The notes beneath the pieces were generated by a model, which had not been told where the DNA came from, did no database searches, and saw only the letters and a program-made list of their open reading frames with translations. A program made the position numbers and the translations under genes. Shown one piece after another: positions 7,610-18,133 of a stretch of DNA of 22,298 bases. Numbering within the stretch: position 1 is the stretch's first letter; each line of letters begins with the position of its first letter. Origin of the DNA: Phoronis ovalis (Eukaryota > Phoronida > Phoronidae); assembly GCA_028565635.1 (NCBI GenBank), contig JAOXYB010089385.1:1-22298 (forward strand), written 5' to 3'.

Positions 7610-10600
7610 GTAGTATATACTATATAAAGAAGAAATGAATTATAATAGTTCAAGTACATATGAAGAAAAAATGTGAGTTTGGATGATTAACCTGACATTC
7701 AGTGTACATTGTCTCAGCAAAGTTTGGAGAGTGAATTTGAATACTTTTGTTCAGTATTCCATTACAAGTTTGTTTAAATTGTTTTAAGATATTAACATTT
7801 TCATGATTTGTTTCAGGAATATCAAAACCAGCTCAGAAACATGACCTTTAAACAGCTAGTTATCTCGGGAAAAGATGTAAGTTTCCCTTTCCAGTGTAGA
7901 AGATTAAAAGTTATTATTGTAGCACATGAACACATTTTCTTTCTTCGGAGATGTACTGTAGAATGATGTCAAGACTGGTGGACACATGCTTTTTTTAGAC
8001 TTTTTATGAAATTAATCTTATTAAAGATTAAAGTAAATGTTGCAGATAAGGATTATTTATAGTAGTTTTATAAGCTACAGTGTTGTTACAACGTAAATGG
8101 GCACTGCTACAGTACATAGGTTGAGAATTGAAATATCATTTTTTGAAATTCGATTTTATCTTAGTATTTCAATACTGAAACACTAAAAGTTGATTAAAAT
8201 ACTCGTGAATTTGAACAAATGTGGTGTGTGTGTGATTACTTTGAATTTTAATTTCTCATTTGCTAGATGTGTTCAGCAATGGTGAGCTGTTTGATTAATC
8301 GATATCTTGGTGATAATGCTACGACTGATGCCATAAGTTCTCGCTTAAGAGAAATTTGCCCATCTTTATACAGCAAAGAAGATGCATTGTGTTCAAAGGC
8401 TAGTACAGTACTGTAAAATAAGTTTCTTTTATGAACAAGATATGGCATCAATTTTTTGATAAATTCACGGTTTGTACAAGTACGCCTGAATAAATCCATA
8501 GGCGATGCAGTATTTTGGAATGAGAATAATGCTATAGTGACTTTAACCCTAGTGGTAACAGTGAATAATACGGTTACAGATATAGTCGTGGTGTAGATAT
8601 TGTGCAGAAATAACCAATAAATAACACAAGTTTTACTTAATATGGATTGCAACTGTTATTTACAATAGAATGAATGCTATTCTACTCACGAAATATATTA
8701 TTTTACCCTGAGAAAACTGGTGTGACCTCATATCCCCCTAGCTGTGATATGTGGAAACTTCAGTTAGATAATGATAGTTTTATTTAATATGAATGTGCCT
8801 CTGTAGAAAACAAGTATTTTACATATGAAACTTCTAAATTACAGTTTCTAGGTACCACACTTTATTATATGTTTTGCATTAGATAGCATATGAATAATGG
8901 TGTTATTGTTGCTTTCTGTAGGCAAATGAAATGTTACAGTCTGTCAGGACTATGCAGAATAGACAGGAGAAGGACAAAATACTGAAGGAAGCCCTACAGG
9001 TATGCAGAAGAAACTTGCTTCATGCTCATTTTAACATGTTTCAGACAATGATTCAAAAATGGAATAGTACTTGTATGTTGGGTACATGAAACTTGATTGT
9101 CATACTGCAGCAATGCTGGCACTTTGCATTACTGATGCAAAAAGATTCTGTAACTTTAGACATCCAGTAGTCAAGACAGTATTAAAAAAGTCTTTCATTA
9201 TGCTTTGTCTGCCTAATATATCATTTTTAACTTGCAACCTCAGATTAATTATAACCTTGTTTCTTTTCAGACTTACAAGCAAATCACGGGTAGTCTTGAT
9301 CTGCCAGATGTTTGTAATCAGTTTGCTACTGTTCGTTTTTATGACGGCATTGTAGACCTTTGTCTGGCAGCAGCAAATAATGCTGATCCTAACAATTTAG
9401 CGCTGCACTATTACAGAAGTGGGGAACCTCCCGAAGATACACAAGGCTTACAAATGTTTATGGCGAGGTGAGTTTAAGTTGGCAGAGTTTTCTTTACACC
9501 TTGGGACTTTGGTCTTGTATGATTTTCCTAAGTTTCTTGTGAAATTTAAATATGTTTTTCTCGTTGTTTATTGCAATTAAGGCAAATTTGAAAAAAAAGA
9601 GTAGAAAATACAGAAATTTATTATAGATTCAAGTTATTGGTAAAAATTTGTCTTTCATTGTCTTAGAAATTTACAGTAGCTGGAGTATATTTTGAGTGCA
9701 TTTTGGAAACAGGTATACTGCAAACATAATGATACTTGAACACCTATTGGACAACATATTCAGCTGACACTCAAAAAGCTTTTTCAGCAAATATTGAAAA
9801 TATCCTCTCAATCATTTGGAAAATAATTTGTAATTTAATTTCAGTAACCACTGTAAGTACTTGATCAATCAAATTCTTGTATATCCTGCCAGTATTATCT
9901 CAGGGCTGCACATGTTTTTCTCATTCACCAGCTGTAACAAGATAAGCACGTAAAATTGTTTTATTGCATAGAAGAGGGTATCTTATGCAAAGATTTGAAT
10001 GTAAGCTTATTGTTATAGTACATTAGATAAATTCATTATGTGCAGAATCCTAATTAAAATTAGTACCCAATTAGTTGAATGTTTTTTTCTAGTTGAGTGT
10101 TCCAAATCTCCAAGGGATATGGAGAGGAAATACAGTTATGTTGTGTGTTTTACTTTTTTCAGAATGGACTCTTATCGCAACATAACTGACAGATTGCATC
10201 ACTTACTAGCTGTGAGTGCTTCTCATCCGCACGCACCTAATGTACCAAAAACGCCAGGTCCCCCTCCAGCAGTTGACCCTAATAGACTCACAAATTCTGA
10301 AGCAGAACAGTATGTAAGTAGATTGCCTGACATATTTTGTTTTGGCTATATAGAGTGGTATTTTTTTTTTCTGTGTTAACATGGTTTTTATCTTTAGGTT
10401 AAGCAAATAATGTTGGAGTCGGGCATTACCTTTGAGAACATATTAGTGTGATTACATTCTTAAAGTTGTTCTTGTGCTGCAAAGGGAAAGTTTTTTAGTC
10501 AAATATAATTTTGCAACCTCTGAATACATAACCATTTTTTTTAAAAAAATAGAATGTTTACTCACTAAACTTTCTGAAGTGTTTTCTTCTTAAGTATGAC

Positions 10601-13600
10601 ACCAGGTTGTATTACATTTTTGCCGCTCTTTTTATGCTTGCCTTCTTTCTGTCTCAACCATGTTATACCAGTTTGTCGTTTTGCTAAATGTTTGTACATT
10701 TAAAATAGTTTAATTTTTTAATATTAAAAAAATATTTATTAATTCAGGCTGAACAAGTCATACAGTTGTGTTTAAAAAGTGACGATGAGATGTTCCATAT
10801 AGCATTCTATGATTGGCTGATTGGATACGGTTTGGTTGAACGACTGTTGCAGGTAAGTGATGTAGTAGGTAGTTTTATATGAAAAATTAAGGGACTCCCC
10901 ACTGAAAATCTGAACTATTAATGTCGTTAGATTGATAGAGAGAAATACACCTACCATCTCGAAGTGATTCAAGTTCACTTGTTTTATATCTGAAGAATTC
11001 TACTGGTACAAACAAAATCTGGTGACAGATTGATATTTGTGCCAACAGCTGTCGAAATATTTTTACCTGAAGTAAATAATTGTAGTTTCATGTAAAATAA
11101 TCATTTATTAACAATACGTAATAACAATCAATATAAAGACATAAGCTCCAGAGAAGTGTCACATAGGACACCACTGCATTATTTTGACATTGAATGCAAA
11201 TGATTTTTTTTTTCATGCTAAATGACATTTAAGATCAGCATAACTGATATATTCTTTTAATTCTTTCCATATAAGTAGTGGCTGAGTTATATTTCTTCTT
11301 TATTTTCGATTTGTCATTTTTGACAGGTGCAGTCACCATACCTGGAAAACTATCTGAAACGAGCTTCTAATATGCAGCCAGATAATTTAGGTATCTGGGA
11401 TCTTTTGTGGAAGTATTATGAAAAAACAGAAAACTACTCCGCAGCTGCTAAAATTCTTTCAAAACTATCTGACAGACATAGGTAACTCTTTGTTTTTATT
11501 CTGATTCCTTGTGATCAGTGCCCTGCGTGGCCCATCAACAAATGAATATGTTTGGTAAAACTAACAACTAGAGAAATATTTGATATGATAAAGTGCATTG
11601 TCCCGACATCTTGTAAATGCATTGGTTTCACTTCAAATTAACTTAACAAATATAAAACTAGCACTTAAACTTTTTTTGAAAATCTTTGATGTGTTGAATT
11701 AATAGACTATCTGCATACACCTGGTAAAGCCACGGGTGATTCGCTTTCAAGATATTGTATGTTCCACCAAGCATATGCAACTGTTGTAGAACTAGGATTC
11801 AAGGATCGTTAGGCTTTTGTCATTGGTGCCATCAAGTGCATAGATATAGTCTGTTGAAGGTGAGTTCACTATAAGTATAGCTGTTTGATAGAAAACTGCT
11901 TTAATTTCTAACTGTTGTTTTATTATTATTATAGCACTGAGATAAAGTTGACACAGAGACTTGAGTACATATCAAGAGCAATAATTAGTGCAAAAAGCTC
12001 AACATTACACACAAGTTCGGCTAGTGATGGTGAATTCTTGCATGAACTTGAAGAAAAAATGGAAGTAAGTTACTATTAGATGATAAACTCTATACGGTAC
12101 ATTGTACAGAGTGATGAAAACTACGTCTCACTTTTAATGTCTTCTGCCGTCAGTCTTTTCTCGCTATAAGACTTTAGAGAATACTAAATAATTAAAGATT
12201 TCTTGTAACTAGGTGGCCCGATTACAACTACAGATTTATAAAGAATTGAGCAGGTGGACTTCCCATGAACCTCAAGTACAAGAAGCATTGGCTAGATTGG
12301 ACTCGGAGCTTTTTGATATCACTGCCGTAAGTTTGTGTCATGTGACCTTATCAACTGTCTGTGTCTATACCCTTATGTGATGTTATCTGCTGTTACGGTC
12401 AGTTGAGTAAATTAAACCACATCTTGCCATTTCAAATCTCCTGTACCAGAAGGAGATTAAGAGAAAATGTGACATCCGTTGGTAGCATAGCATTCAAAGC
12501 ATGGACAAAGATTTATTCAGTATTATTTCTAAGCAATTATATGACATCAAGTTATTTATTCTGCAGTAGAACAGAATGTAATGTTTTTCACACAATGTGC
12601 TGCTTTAATTAATTTTAAACATTAAGTTTCACCAGAACTGAATTGATATTCATGGAGGTTATTTGCTGTTGTTTTAGTTATATGGAGATTTTGCCGATGT
12701 CTTTGACTTGTCGGAATGCAAGCTGGCTATCATTCATTGTGCTGGCCATTTTGACCCTACTCTTGTTGAGTCGTTGTGGCAGGCTATTACTGAAAAAGGT
12801 ATTATTATTGGAAATACTAGTTTAGTAGTTGAGTTCACCATTTAAAAACCAATGCAGTGATATTACAACCATTGTAGGTGAAGCTATATTTTAAATTTCC
12901 TGATGGATAGGATAGTGTACACATTTAAAGATACTCTATTTTTCCTGTTTGCATTCAACTTTATTGATTTGAAATTGTTAATTCCTCTTTATGGCTGTAG
13001 TTCTTGGGTAAGAGATTGGAATATAATGCAAAACATTTTCTTTTCAAACCATCTCTCATGCATCTGAAATTAATTTTTCAATAGCTATTTTCTGATTTTC
13101 ATATAGTCACACATGCTACTGCAGGGGTTAATGGGACATTACTTTGCATTATGCCTTTTTTCCAGTATAATTTGTATAACAATTTATCAACCAACATATT
13201 ATTGTTATGTCCATCAAACATGAAGAGTTAGATATTTTGTGTATTTACAGAATTTGACGCTACAGCAGCTAGCTCAGCTGGTAGTCGCATGTCTGTTATA
13301 GGGAGTAAGCTGACTTATCTTGGAAAGCAGTATCATGCAACAGACAGATATTTTCCTCTAGGTAATAAAATTGGAAGATTAGCAATTTACCATGTGCTGA
13401 GATTAGATTCATTAGACCAAAGTGTGCAGTTGTATGAGGAATTACCGTGATTTTCTATTACTTTGGAAGTACGGAACACAAAATAGCCTTGGATAACATC
13501 ACAACACCTTTATTAGTCCTAGTCTTACAAATGTTCATACTGTGCTTTTTAGATTCATACAGCTTTAGTTTTAAGAAATCTTTTTAAATTTTTTTTTTAC

Positions 13601-15146
13601 TTCAAAATGAAGACATTTTGGAAAAAGATTGATCATAGTTAGTAATGAATACTATCTAATATATGTGAGTTGATGTTTTTTGTCTGACATTTCATGTCAT
13701 TAAATATCAGAAGATAGTAATAAAGCCAAGATAATAATATTCATGTGGGATGATGATAAGAAAATTGAAGGAATAACTCCATATGAAGCTATATCAATGT
13801 GGAAACCTTGTCAATCTTTAGAACTGTTTTTACTGATCAGTTTTATAATATCTTGTTAGACGTGGTATTATTTTGTTTTTCAGCATTCTTAGTGAAACTA
13901 CTGGAACAGAAAAGCTGTGAATTATCATTCAATACAAAATGGGTATTTAAACTGATGTTAGAAATAGGCATTTCCCTGTCCAAGCAACAAGAAATTTACG
14001 ACAGACTTTTTAAATCCAAGGTATTGCCACTAAGAATGTTTATCTATGTAAAGTGAAGCATGTCATTTCTTTCCTAATAAAACTGACTGGTTAATTATAA
14101 CCCAAATAATTTTCTATAAGTATATGGGAGGCTCTCCCTGTGTATGTATAATATGCAGATGACAAACCTTGAGGCTACTGTTTTTGGATAATATTCAAAA
14201 CCACCGTCTCAAACCTTAAAATTATATCTGTGTTTCTAGGAAGCAGTGCATTTATATTCTAGTAATTTTTATATTTTTCTTGGAGGAATAAAAAAATGAT
14301 TTCCTGTTGACGGTACCTTTATAAGGAAGTTTATGAGCAGAAACAACTGATACAATTTTTGTGGTGATATTTATTTAACCCTTTTTACTTGTGTGACATC
14401 ATAAAGATAAAAAGATATAAACAAGTTAATATGTTCTTATCAGAATAAAGGTGTGCCTATTTTACTTTAGAATCAATATGTGTTTAGATTTTAAGTACAT
14501 GACTACTTGCTTTGTGTAATCATAAAGGTTTTTTTTATTTTAGGACCCATGCTGGCAACAAGTCAGAAAACCGTTACATCTGCTCCATGTCTTACAGAAC
14601 CTTTTGGCCTATTATACTGAAACCCCTACACTAGTTCCAGGATTTGAAAGGTAGTGTTTCCAAAGATTTGATTAAATATTTCCAAATGTGTATTTATTTA
14701 TTTACTAAGCATCTAGGTAAGATTTACTAAAAATTATGGTCAAACACAATCTAATCCTGCTTGATTCTTCCTAGAAGTACCAAATAAGGAAAATATAAAA
14801 ATATGGCAACCTCTTGAACTTTCATTATCGTTTTCTTAACTGCAGTTTGAAATATGACTTAAAGTATGATTTCATGAAGAAAAAAACACTAACTGTTCAA
14901 TGCTAAATGTATTGTCAAAAGTAGAATCACATTGAAAATTAACCAAGTAAATCAAATAAAAAAGAATTTCAAAATTGTCTTATTTCCTATTATTACATTT
15001 TCAGGAGGGCCTTCACAAACACGTGTTTAGATTCCGTCGCTGGTTATCTGGTGGAATTACAAGCAATGAGCAGTACAAATCAACAAGTGCGGACACTTTC
15101 AGTAGAGTTTAAAGCTGTGCAGTCAAAGCTAGAGAGACTTTTGTAG
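7393..15146 (+). CDS. Nup155: Nup155 nucleoporin, C-terminal half (15 exons, 5' part not in window)
   Basis: Nup155 is a scaffold protein of the nuclear-pore inner ring, with an N-terminal beta-propeller and a C-terminal alpha-solenoid. The spliced exons give about 651 residues covering the solenoid and matching the metazoan protein from the MRP region to its end. Diagnostic stretches are [20 protein letters not shown], the [21 protein letters not shown] region, [36 protein letters not shown] and the end SKLERLL. Exons: 7393-7609, 7817-7876, 8267-8398, 8922-8999, 9271-9467, 10163-10313, 10748-10852, 11327-11481, 11935-12064, 12213-12326, 12678-12798, 13251-13361, 13884-14020, 14544-14650, 15005-15146. 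All phases join and no internal stop occurs. Introns are 150-855 bp. One intron (8399-8921) appears to be GC-AG. The first half of the gene is not seen upstream, where the FoxQ2 cluster lies. Confidence 0.93.
7817..7876 (+). CDS. Nup155: Nup155 exon b
   Basis: A 60-bp phase-0 exon encoding 20 residues, [20 protein letters not shown]. Acceptor tttcag, donor gat|gtaagt. The T-F-K-x-L-V-I string matches the family at this place. Confidence 0.9.
8267..8398 (+). CDS. Nup155: Nup155 exon c, followed by GC donor
   Basis: 44 codons from [18 protein letters not shown] to [15 protein letters not shown]. Acceptor tgctag. The exon must end in phase 0 to join ANEML in exon d. The only site matching the family alignment is tcaaag|gctagt, a GC donor. 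The alternative gta donor at 8408 would insert A-S-T and has a poor consensus. Confidence 0.87.
8922..8999 (+). CDS. Nup155: Nup155 exon d
   Basis: 26 codons, [17 protein letters not shown] through KEALQ, phase 0 at both ends. Acceptor ttctgtag, donor cag|gtatgc. Confidence 0.9.
9271..9467 (+). CDS. Nup155: Nup155 exon e
   Basis: It encodes [18 protein letters not shown] through [20 protein letters not shown]. Acceptor ttcttttcag, donor gcgag|gtgagt, leaving phase 2. The H-Y-Y-x-x-G-E-P-x-E-D pattern is typical of the family. Confidence 0.93.
10163..10313 (+). CDS. Nup155: Nup155 exon f
   Basis: It begins by completing an Arg codon, then [15 protein letters not shown] and [18 protein letters not shown]. 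Acceptor ttttttcag, donor tat|gtaagt, phase 0. The proline-rich linker matches the VPKKPGPP area known in vertebrate Nup155. Confidence 0.92.
10748..10852 (+). CDS. Nup155: Nup155 exon g
   Basis: 35 codons, [20 protein letters not shown] to LVERLLQ. Acceptor attcag, donor cag|gtaagt, phase 0. Confidence 0.92.
11327..11481 (+). CDS. Nup155: Nup155 exon h
   Basis: It encodes [16 protein letters not shown], then [20 protein letters not shown]. Acceptor tgacag, donor cat ag|gtaact, phase 2. Confidence 0.93.
11935..12064 (+). CDS. Nup155: Nup155 exon i
   Basis: It completes a Ser codon and encodes [20 protein letters not shown] then [13 protein letters not shown]. Acceptor ttatag, donor gaa|gtaagt. 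One of the most conserved parts of the protein. Confidence 0.94.
12213..12326 (+). CDS. Nup155: Nup155 exon j
   Basis: 38 codons, [15 protein letters not shown] to [11 protein letters not shown]. Acceptor taactag, donor gcc|gtaagt, phase 0. Confidence 0.93.
12678..12798 (+). CDS. Nup155: Nup155 exon k
   Basis: It encodes [20 protein letters not shown] and [20 protein letters not shown]. Acceptor gttttag, donor aaag|gtatta, phase 1. Confidence 0.94.
13251..13361 (+). CDS. Nup155: Nup155 exon l
   Basis: It encodes [20 protein letters not shown] then [16 protein letters not shown]. Acceptor tttacag, donor ctag|gtaata, phase 1. The R-Y-F-P-L string is characteristic. Confidence 0.92.
13884..14020 (+). 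CDS. Nup155: Nup155 exon m
   Basis: It encodes [19 protein letters not shown] and [20 protein letters not shown]. Acceptor gtttttcag, donor aag|gtattg, phase 0. Confidence 0.92.
14544..14650 (+). CDS. Nup155: Nup155 exon n
   Basis: It encodes [20 protein letters not shown] and [12 protein letters not shown]. Acceptor ttttag, donor aaag|gtagtg, phase 2. Confidence 0.92.
15005..15146 (+). CDS. Nup155: Nup155 exon o (last)
   Basis: It encodes [20 protein letters not shown] then the conserved C-terminal end [12 protein letters not shown], with the TAG stop at 15144-15146. Acceptor ttttcag. Confidence 0.94.
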
Positions 15147-15831
15147 GATTGGCAAAATACAAAGCCATTAACTAGAGCAAACAAACACATTAGATTTTAA
15201 AGCTATGCTTTGAAAGAAGACACTTGAGTCACAAATTACACAAATCCGTATTCTGAAAGAATTCGTTACTATGAATTTGCTTTTACATTTGAAAATATTA
15301 AAAATGTAATTTTGGTTGATGCTAAGAATGGGAAAAAAACATTTCAACTTTTTTTTTTGTAAAACGGGTTATATATTATCCCATTGTTACCTTACTGCAT
15401 ATATCTTGTTGCAGCATGCTACATTAGTCTATGCGGTATCTCAATATTTGGAAAGTACATTTGTGAGTGCATCAAAGTAGTAAGTGATACCAGATAAACT
15501 TTTTGAAATGCACTTGAAACAAAACTGCAAGTTTTTTAAAACCTAAGTATGAATTCAGTAAAGCTTCATAATAGTCGAGACTGATCTTTTAACACTACTT
15601 TAATTGACCACTTAAAATGTGGACCAATTAAATTACATTACATAATGATTGATGGAAATACTTGATATAGTTATTAAATTCTCATTTTTACATGGAACCA
15701 ATTAATTATTGATTGTTCTGTACTTCATGTTGATCAAAGAGAAATTACTGTATTGTTCTTGAATAAATCGCGTTGATTTTAAAATACACCTATATTTTAT
15801 TATGAAAGCTGGAAATATAAAGCTTAATAAA
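15147..15831 (+). other. Nup155 3' UTR with two AATAAA signals
   Basis: An AT-rich trailer without open frames. AATAAA occurs at 15762-15767 and again at 15826-15831; either would end a 3' UTR of about 0.65 kb. Confidence 0.65.
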
Positions 15832-16925
15832 AATCGTTATTCTGTATAAATATCTATATTTTTTGGTGTTTTTTTTTTTAATAACGCAAGCTGTATTTGA
15901 TGCCCAAGATTAAATGTTCCGAAAGTTGTGTACGCACGCTTCTCATATTTCTTATTTATTACCCCAGGCTAAGTAGCCTACTGTTAGAAAACAATACAAG
16001 TAACAAACATGGTATTATTGCATGATAGATATGATTACGGCATGTTTTTACGTATGCAAATAAATGTTATAACTACTACTATTTAGAAGTTTGAATGCAT
16101 TATGCACAATGTCTGTTATATCGTGCACATTTTTAAAGCTCTAGGAAAATTTAATAAATGATTCATCACAGCTTAATGGAAGCAATCATAAAAAATTAGA
16201 TTAAATGTCGTCATAAAGGGGTAATTTCGAATTTAAAAAGGTGTTTCTGGACACGATTTCTGTTTTGTACAGGACATACATCCGTTCTGTTAGGATAATT
16301 TATTTTTCCATCTTTGCCTGTCGCAATTTCCAATCTGTTTGTCCAATATGTTTGTCACACTAAGGATTGTAATTTTTCCGCAGTATCATAATTTTCAAAG
16401 AATTCTTGCTAATTTAAACTTAAAAGTGAATATGGAGAGAAACATTGACAATCAGCCTGTTGGCTGGGAAAAGTTATTTTGCTTGGTAACTATTTACGCT
16501 ATGTAAGAAACCATGCCGCTGTATATACGTGCTGGTTTTCACATTGGTGCACTGGAGTTTTATTTTTCGGGTTATTTAAAAAAAATCGTTTTTATTAAAA
16601 ACCTATCATGAAGCGTTTTTTATTAGTAGAATACCCTGTATAAATTCCTACGATAACAAATAATAATTGTAATGTAGTCAACAACAATATGATGTTAAAC
16701 TTTACACGTCCCACATTTTTACAGGTATTAACGCACGTTGTAAATACCAGCTGATTGATAAGAGATGGTATGTTAATTCCGGTAAATTGAATAAGTGTAC
16801 ACCTCAATGATCAAAATATGCGTTCCTTTAGAAAACGTGTTCCTGCAAAATTTTATGTATGTATTTTGTTTTAGGGATCATTAATATGTAAATGAGGTTT
16901 GCTGTCGAGGTGCGGATCTTGATTA

Positions 16926-16970
16926 AATCTAGGATATATAAAACTCTTAGAGTTTTATATATCCTAGATT
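16926..16970. repeat. Perfect 45-bp palindrome (22-bp arms, 1-bp centre)
   Basis: Arms 16926-16947 and 16949-16970 are exact reverse complements around a single T at 16948. Outside them, after one mismatch, three more base pairs match. The transcript would form a hairpin with almost no loop, so it does not look like a microRNA precursor or terminator. Confidence 0.95.
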
Positions 16971-17454
16971 AAATACAGTCTTTGATTGATGGGGAGATTT
17001 TGAAACATATCTTTGTAGGCTAATTCAGTACGTTTACATTATTTTAGACAAGCCGCTAACTGTTACCAAAGAAAAAACGGACACACGAAATTTTGGGGAA
17101 TTGCATCATTTTCATATTACTTTTATGAGAATTTAAAAAATGTATACGAATTTAACGTCATTTTCTGTATTCTAATTTGATCTGATATTCGCAGAGTCCA
17201 TTAACATTTTATTTTGCGTCTTTTTTTTAAATACTGTAACTTAAAGGCCAAGGTGACTATTGTTACTGGTATATAAACTGTACATAAAACTACTAACGAA
17301 CCCACCAACCTATGAAATAATGACAGTATCATGATGAATAAAGGTTACAATAATATCCTGGTTCTTCTGCCAAAACGGAAAATACATATCTTTAACTACG
17401 CCGCAAATATCTTCGTATCAAAAAGGACGATTTTTAAGAACAATACACGTTAAT

Positions 17455-17730
17455 ACGCATTTAGGGTTACATTTTTCGATAAAATATACAAAAGAGTTCC
17501 TTATTTGACTAACTGTACGCGTTTAGGGTATCGAAATCGATCAAAACCCGGATCAAAACCGCCCTTGAAAACCTCCAACCTCTTGACCAAACTTCGTCTC
17601 GTTCGAGTTTCCATGATTGCGGGCATTTCCAAAAAATTTCTCAACGCATTTAGGGTATATAAAATTTCTTCTAGTCAATGAAGAGATCAAAATTTAAAAA
17701 TGGAAAAACGCGCGCATAATTAGGGTATTT
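17455..17730. repeat. Degenerate minisatellite with ACGC(A/G)TTTAGGGT core
   Basis: The core occurs at 17455 (acgcatttagggtt), 17517 (acgcgtttagggta), 17644 (acgcatttagggta) and about 17711 (cgcgcataattagggta). Spacings are 62, 127 and about 67 bp, consistent with a 62-65 bp unit and one unrecognisable unit near 17580. The sequence between cores is poorly conserved. Confidence 0.6.
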
Positions 17731-17844
17731 TTCAAAAACTCATTCACGCACATGGGTACTAAAGAGACTGTGACATTGCTGTGAGTTTCCTGTGAGACAG
17801 AATTATATTTTCATCAGGTTATCAATCTGTTATGTCCTGCTATG

Positions 17845-17920
17845 TCAAATGTAAATGCCAAAAGGTTTATTATCATTTGCGGTCAATTGTAAATGCCAAA
17901 AGATTTATTGTCATTAGCGG
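17845..17920. repeat. Tandem duplication of 38 bp upstream of SLC6 start
   Basis: 17845-17882 and 17883-17920 are adjacent copies differing at 4 of 38 positions, each containing gtaaatgccaaaag. They lie about 95-170 bp before the ATG at 18014, where a promoter or 5' UTR would be expected. Confidence 0.85.
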
Positions 17921-18013
17921 CAGTGACGAAGGTGAGCTATTTTTCATGTTATTTTAAAAGAAAGACATTCCGGCCATTCCCTTCATAGTTATCTTGACGG
18001 ATAGCAGTGCAAG

Positions 18014-18133
18014 ATGTCTGGTAATTCAGGAATTATCGTCAATGTTCAAGATTTAACAAAAAGTGTGGACAAATTAAATGAAAAATTTGACACTTTTGGT
18101 GATAGACAAGAAAGATTGGATAGACTTGTTAAG
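18014..18133 (+). CDS. SLC6 gene exon 1, coiled-coil-like N-terminus
   Basis: 40 codons from [23 protein letters not shown] onward to LDRLVK, donor aag|gtaagc, phase 0. V11, L14, V18, L21, F25, F28, Q32, L35 and V39 follow a 3-4-3-4 spacing. It is assigned to the transporter because phase and open frame continue through exon 2 into exon 3; no homology to known SLC6 N-termini is recognised. Confidence 0.68.

Larger units (their letters stand above)
15832..18013. other. Intergenic region between Nup155 and the SLC6 gene
   Basis: No supported gene. It contains a perfect palindrome (16926-16970), a degenerate minisatellite (17455-17730) and a 38-bp tandem duplication (17845-17920). A good splice-donor sequence, gaag|gtgagc, at 17932 could end an untranslated first exon of the SLC6 gene, but no matching acceptor was identified with confidence. 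Confidence 0.55.

Noticed and set aside
8263-8652. 129-codon minus-strand frame
   Set aside because: It overlaps Nup155 exon c antisense and runs into its intron; no domain is recognised, so it is a shadow.
9071-9355. 94-codon plus-strand frame
   Set aside because: It is intron plus the wrong frame of Nup155 exon e, whose correct frame is the overlapping one.
12361-12825. Plus-strand frames of 83 and 60 codons
   Set aside because: They are Nup155 intron sequence and the out-of-frame reading of exon k.
16432-16506. Short plus-strand frame starting MERNIDNQPVGWEK with a donor-like site at 16486
   Set aside because: It is only 24 codons, has no homology I recognise, and no downstream exon joins it convincingly.
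16926-16970. Palindrome as a microRNA precursor or transcription terminator
   Set aside because: The loop is one base, the arms are only 22 bp and perfectly paired, and there is no nearby transcript context; neither class fits.
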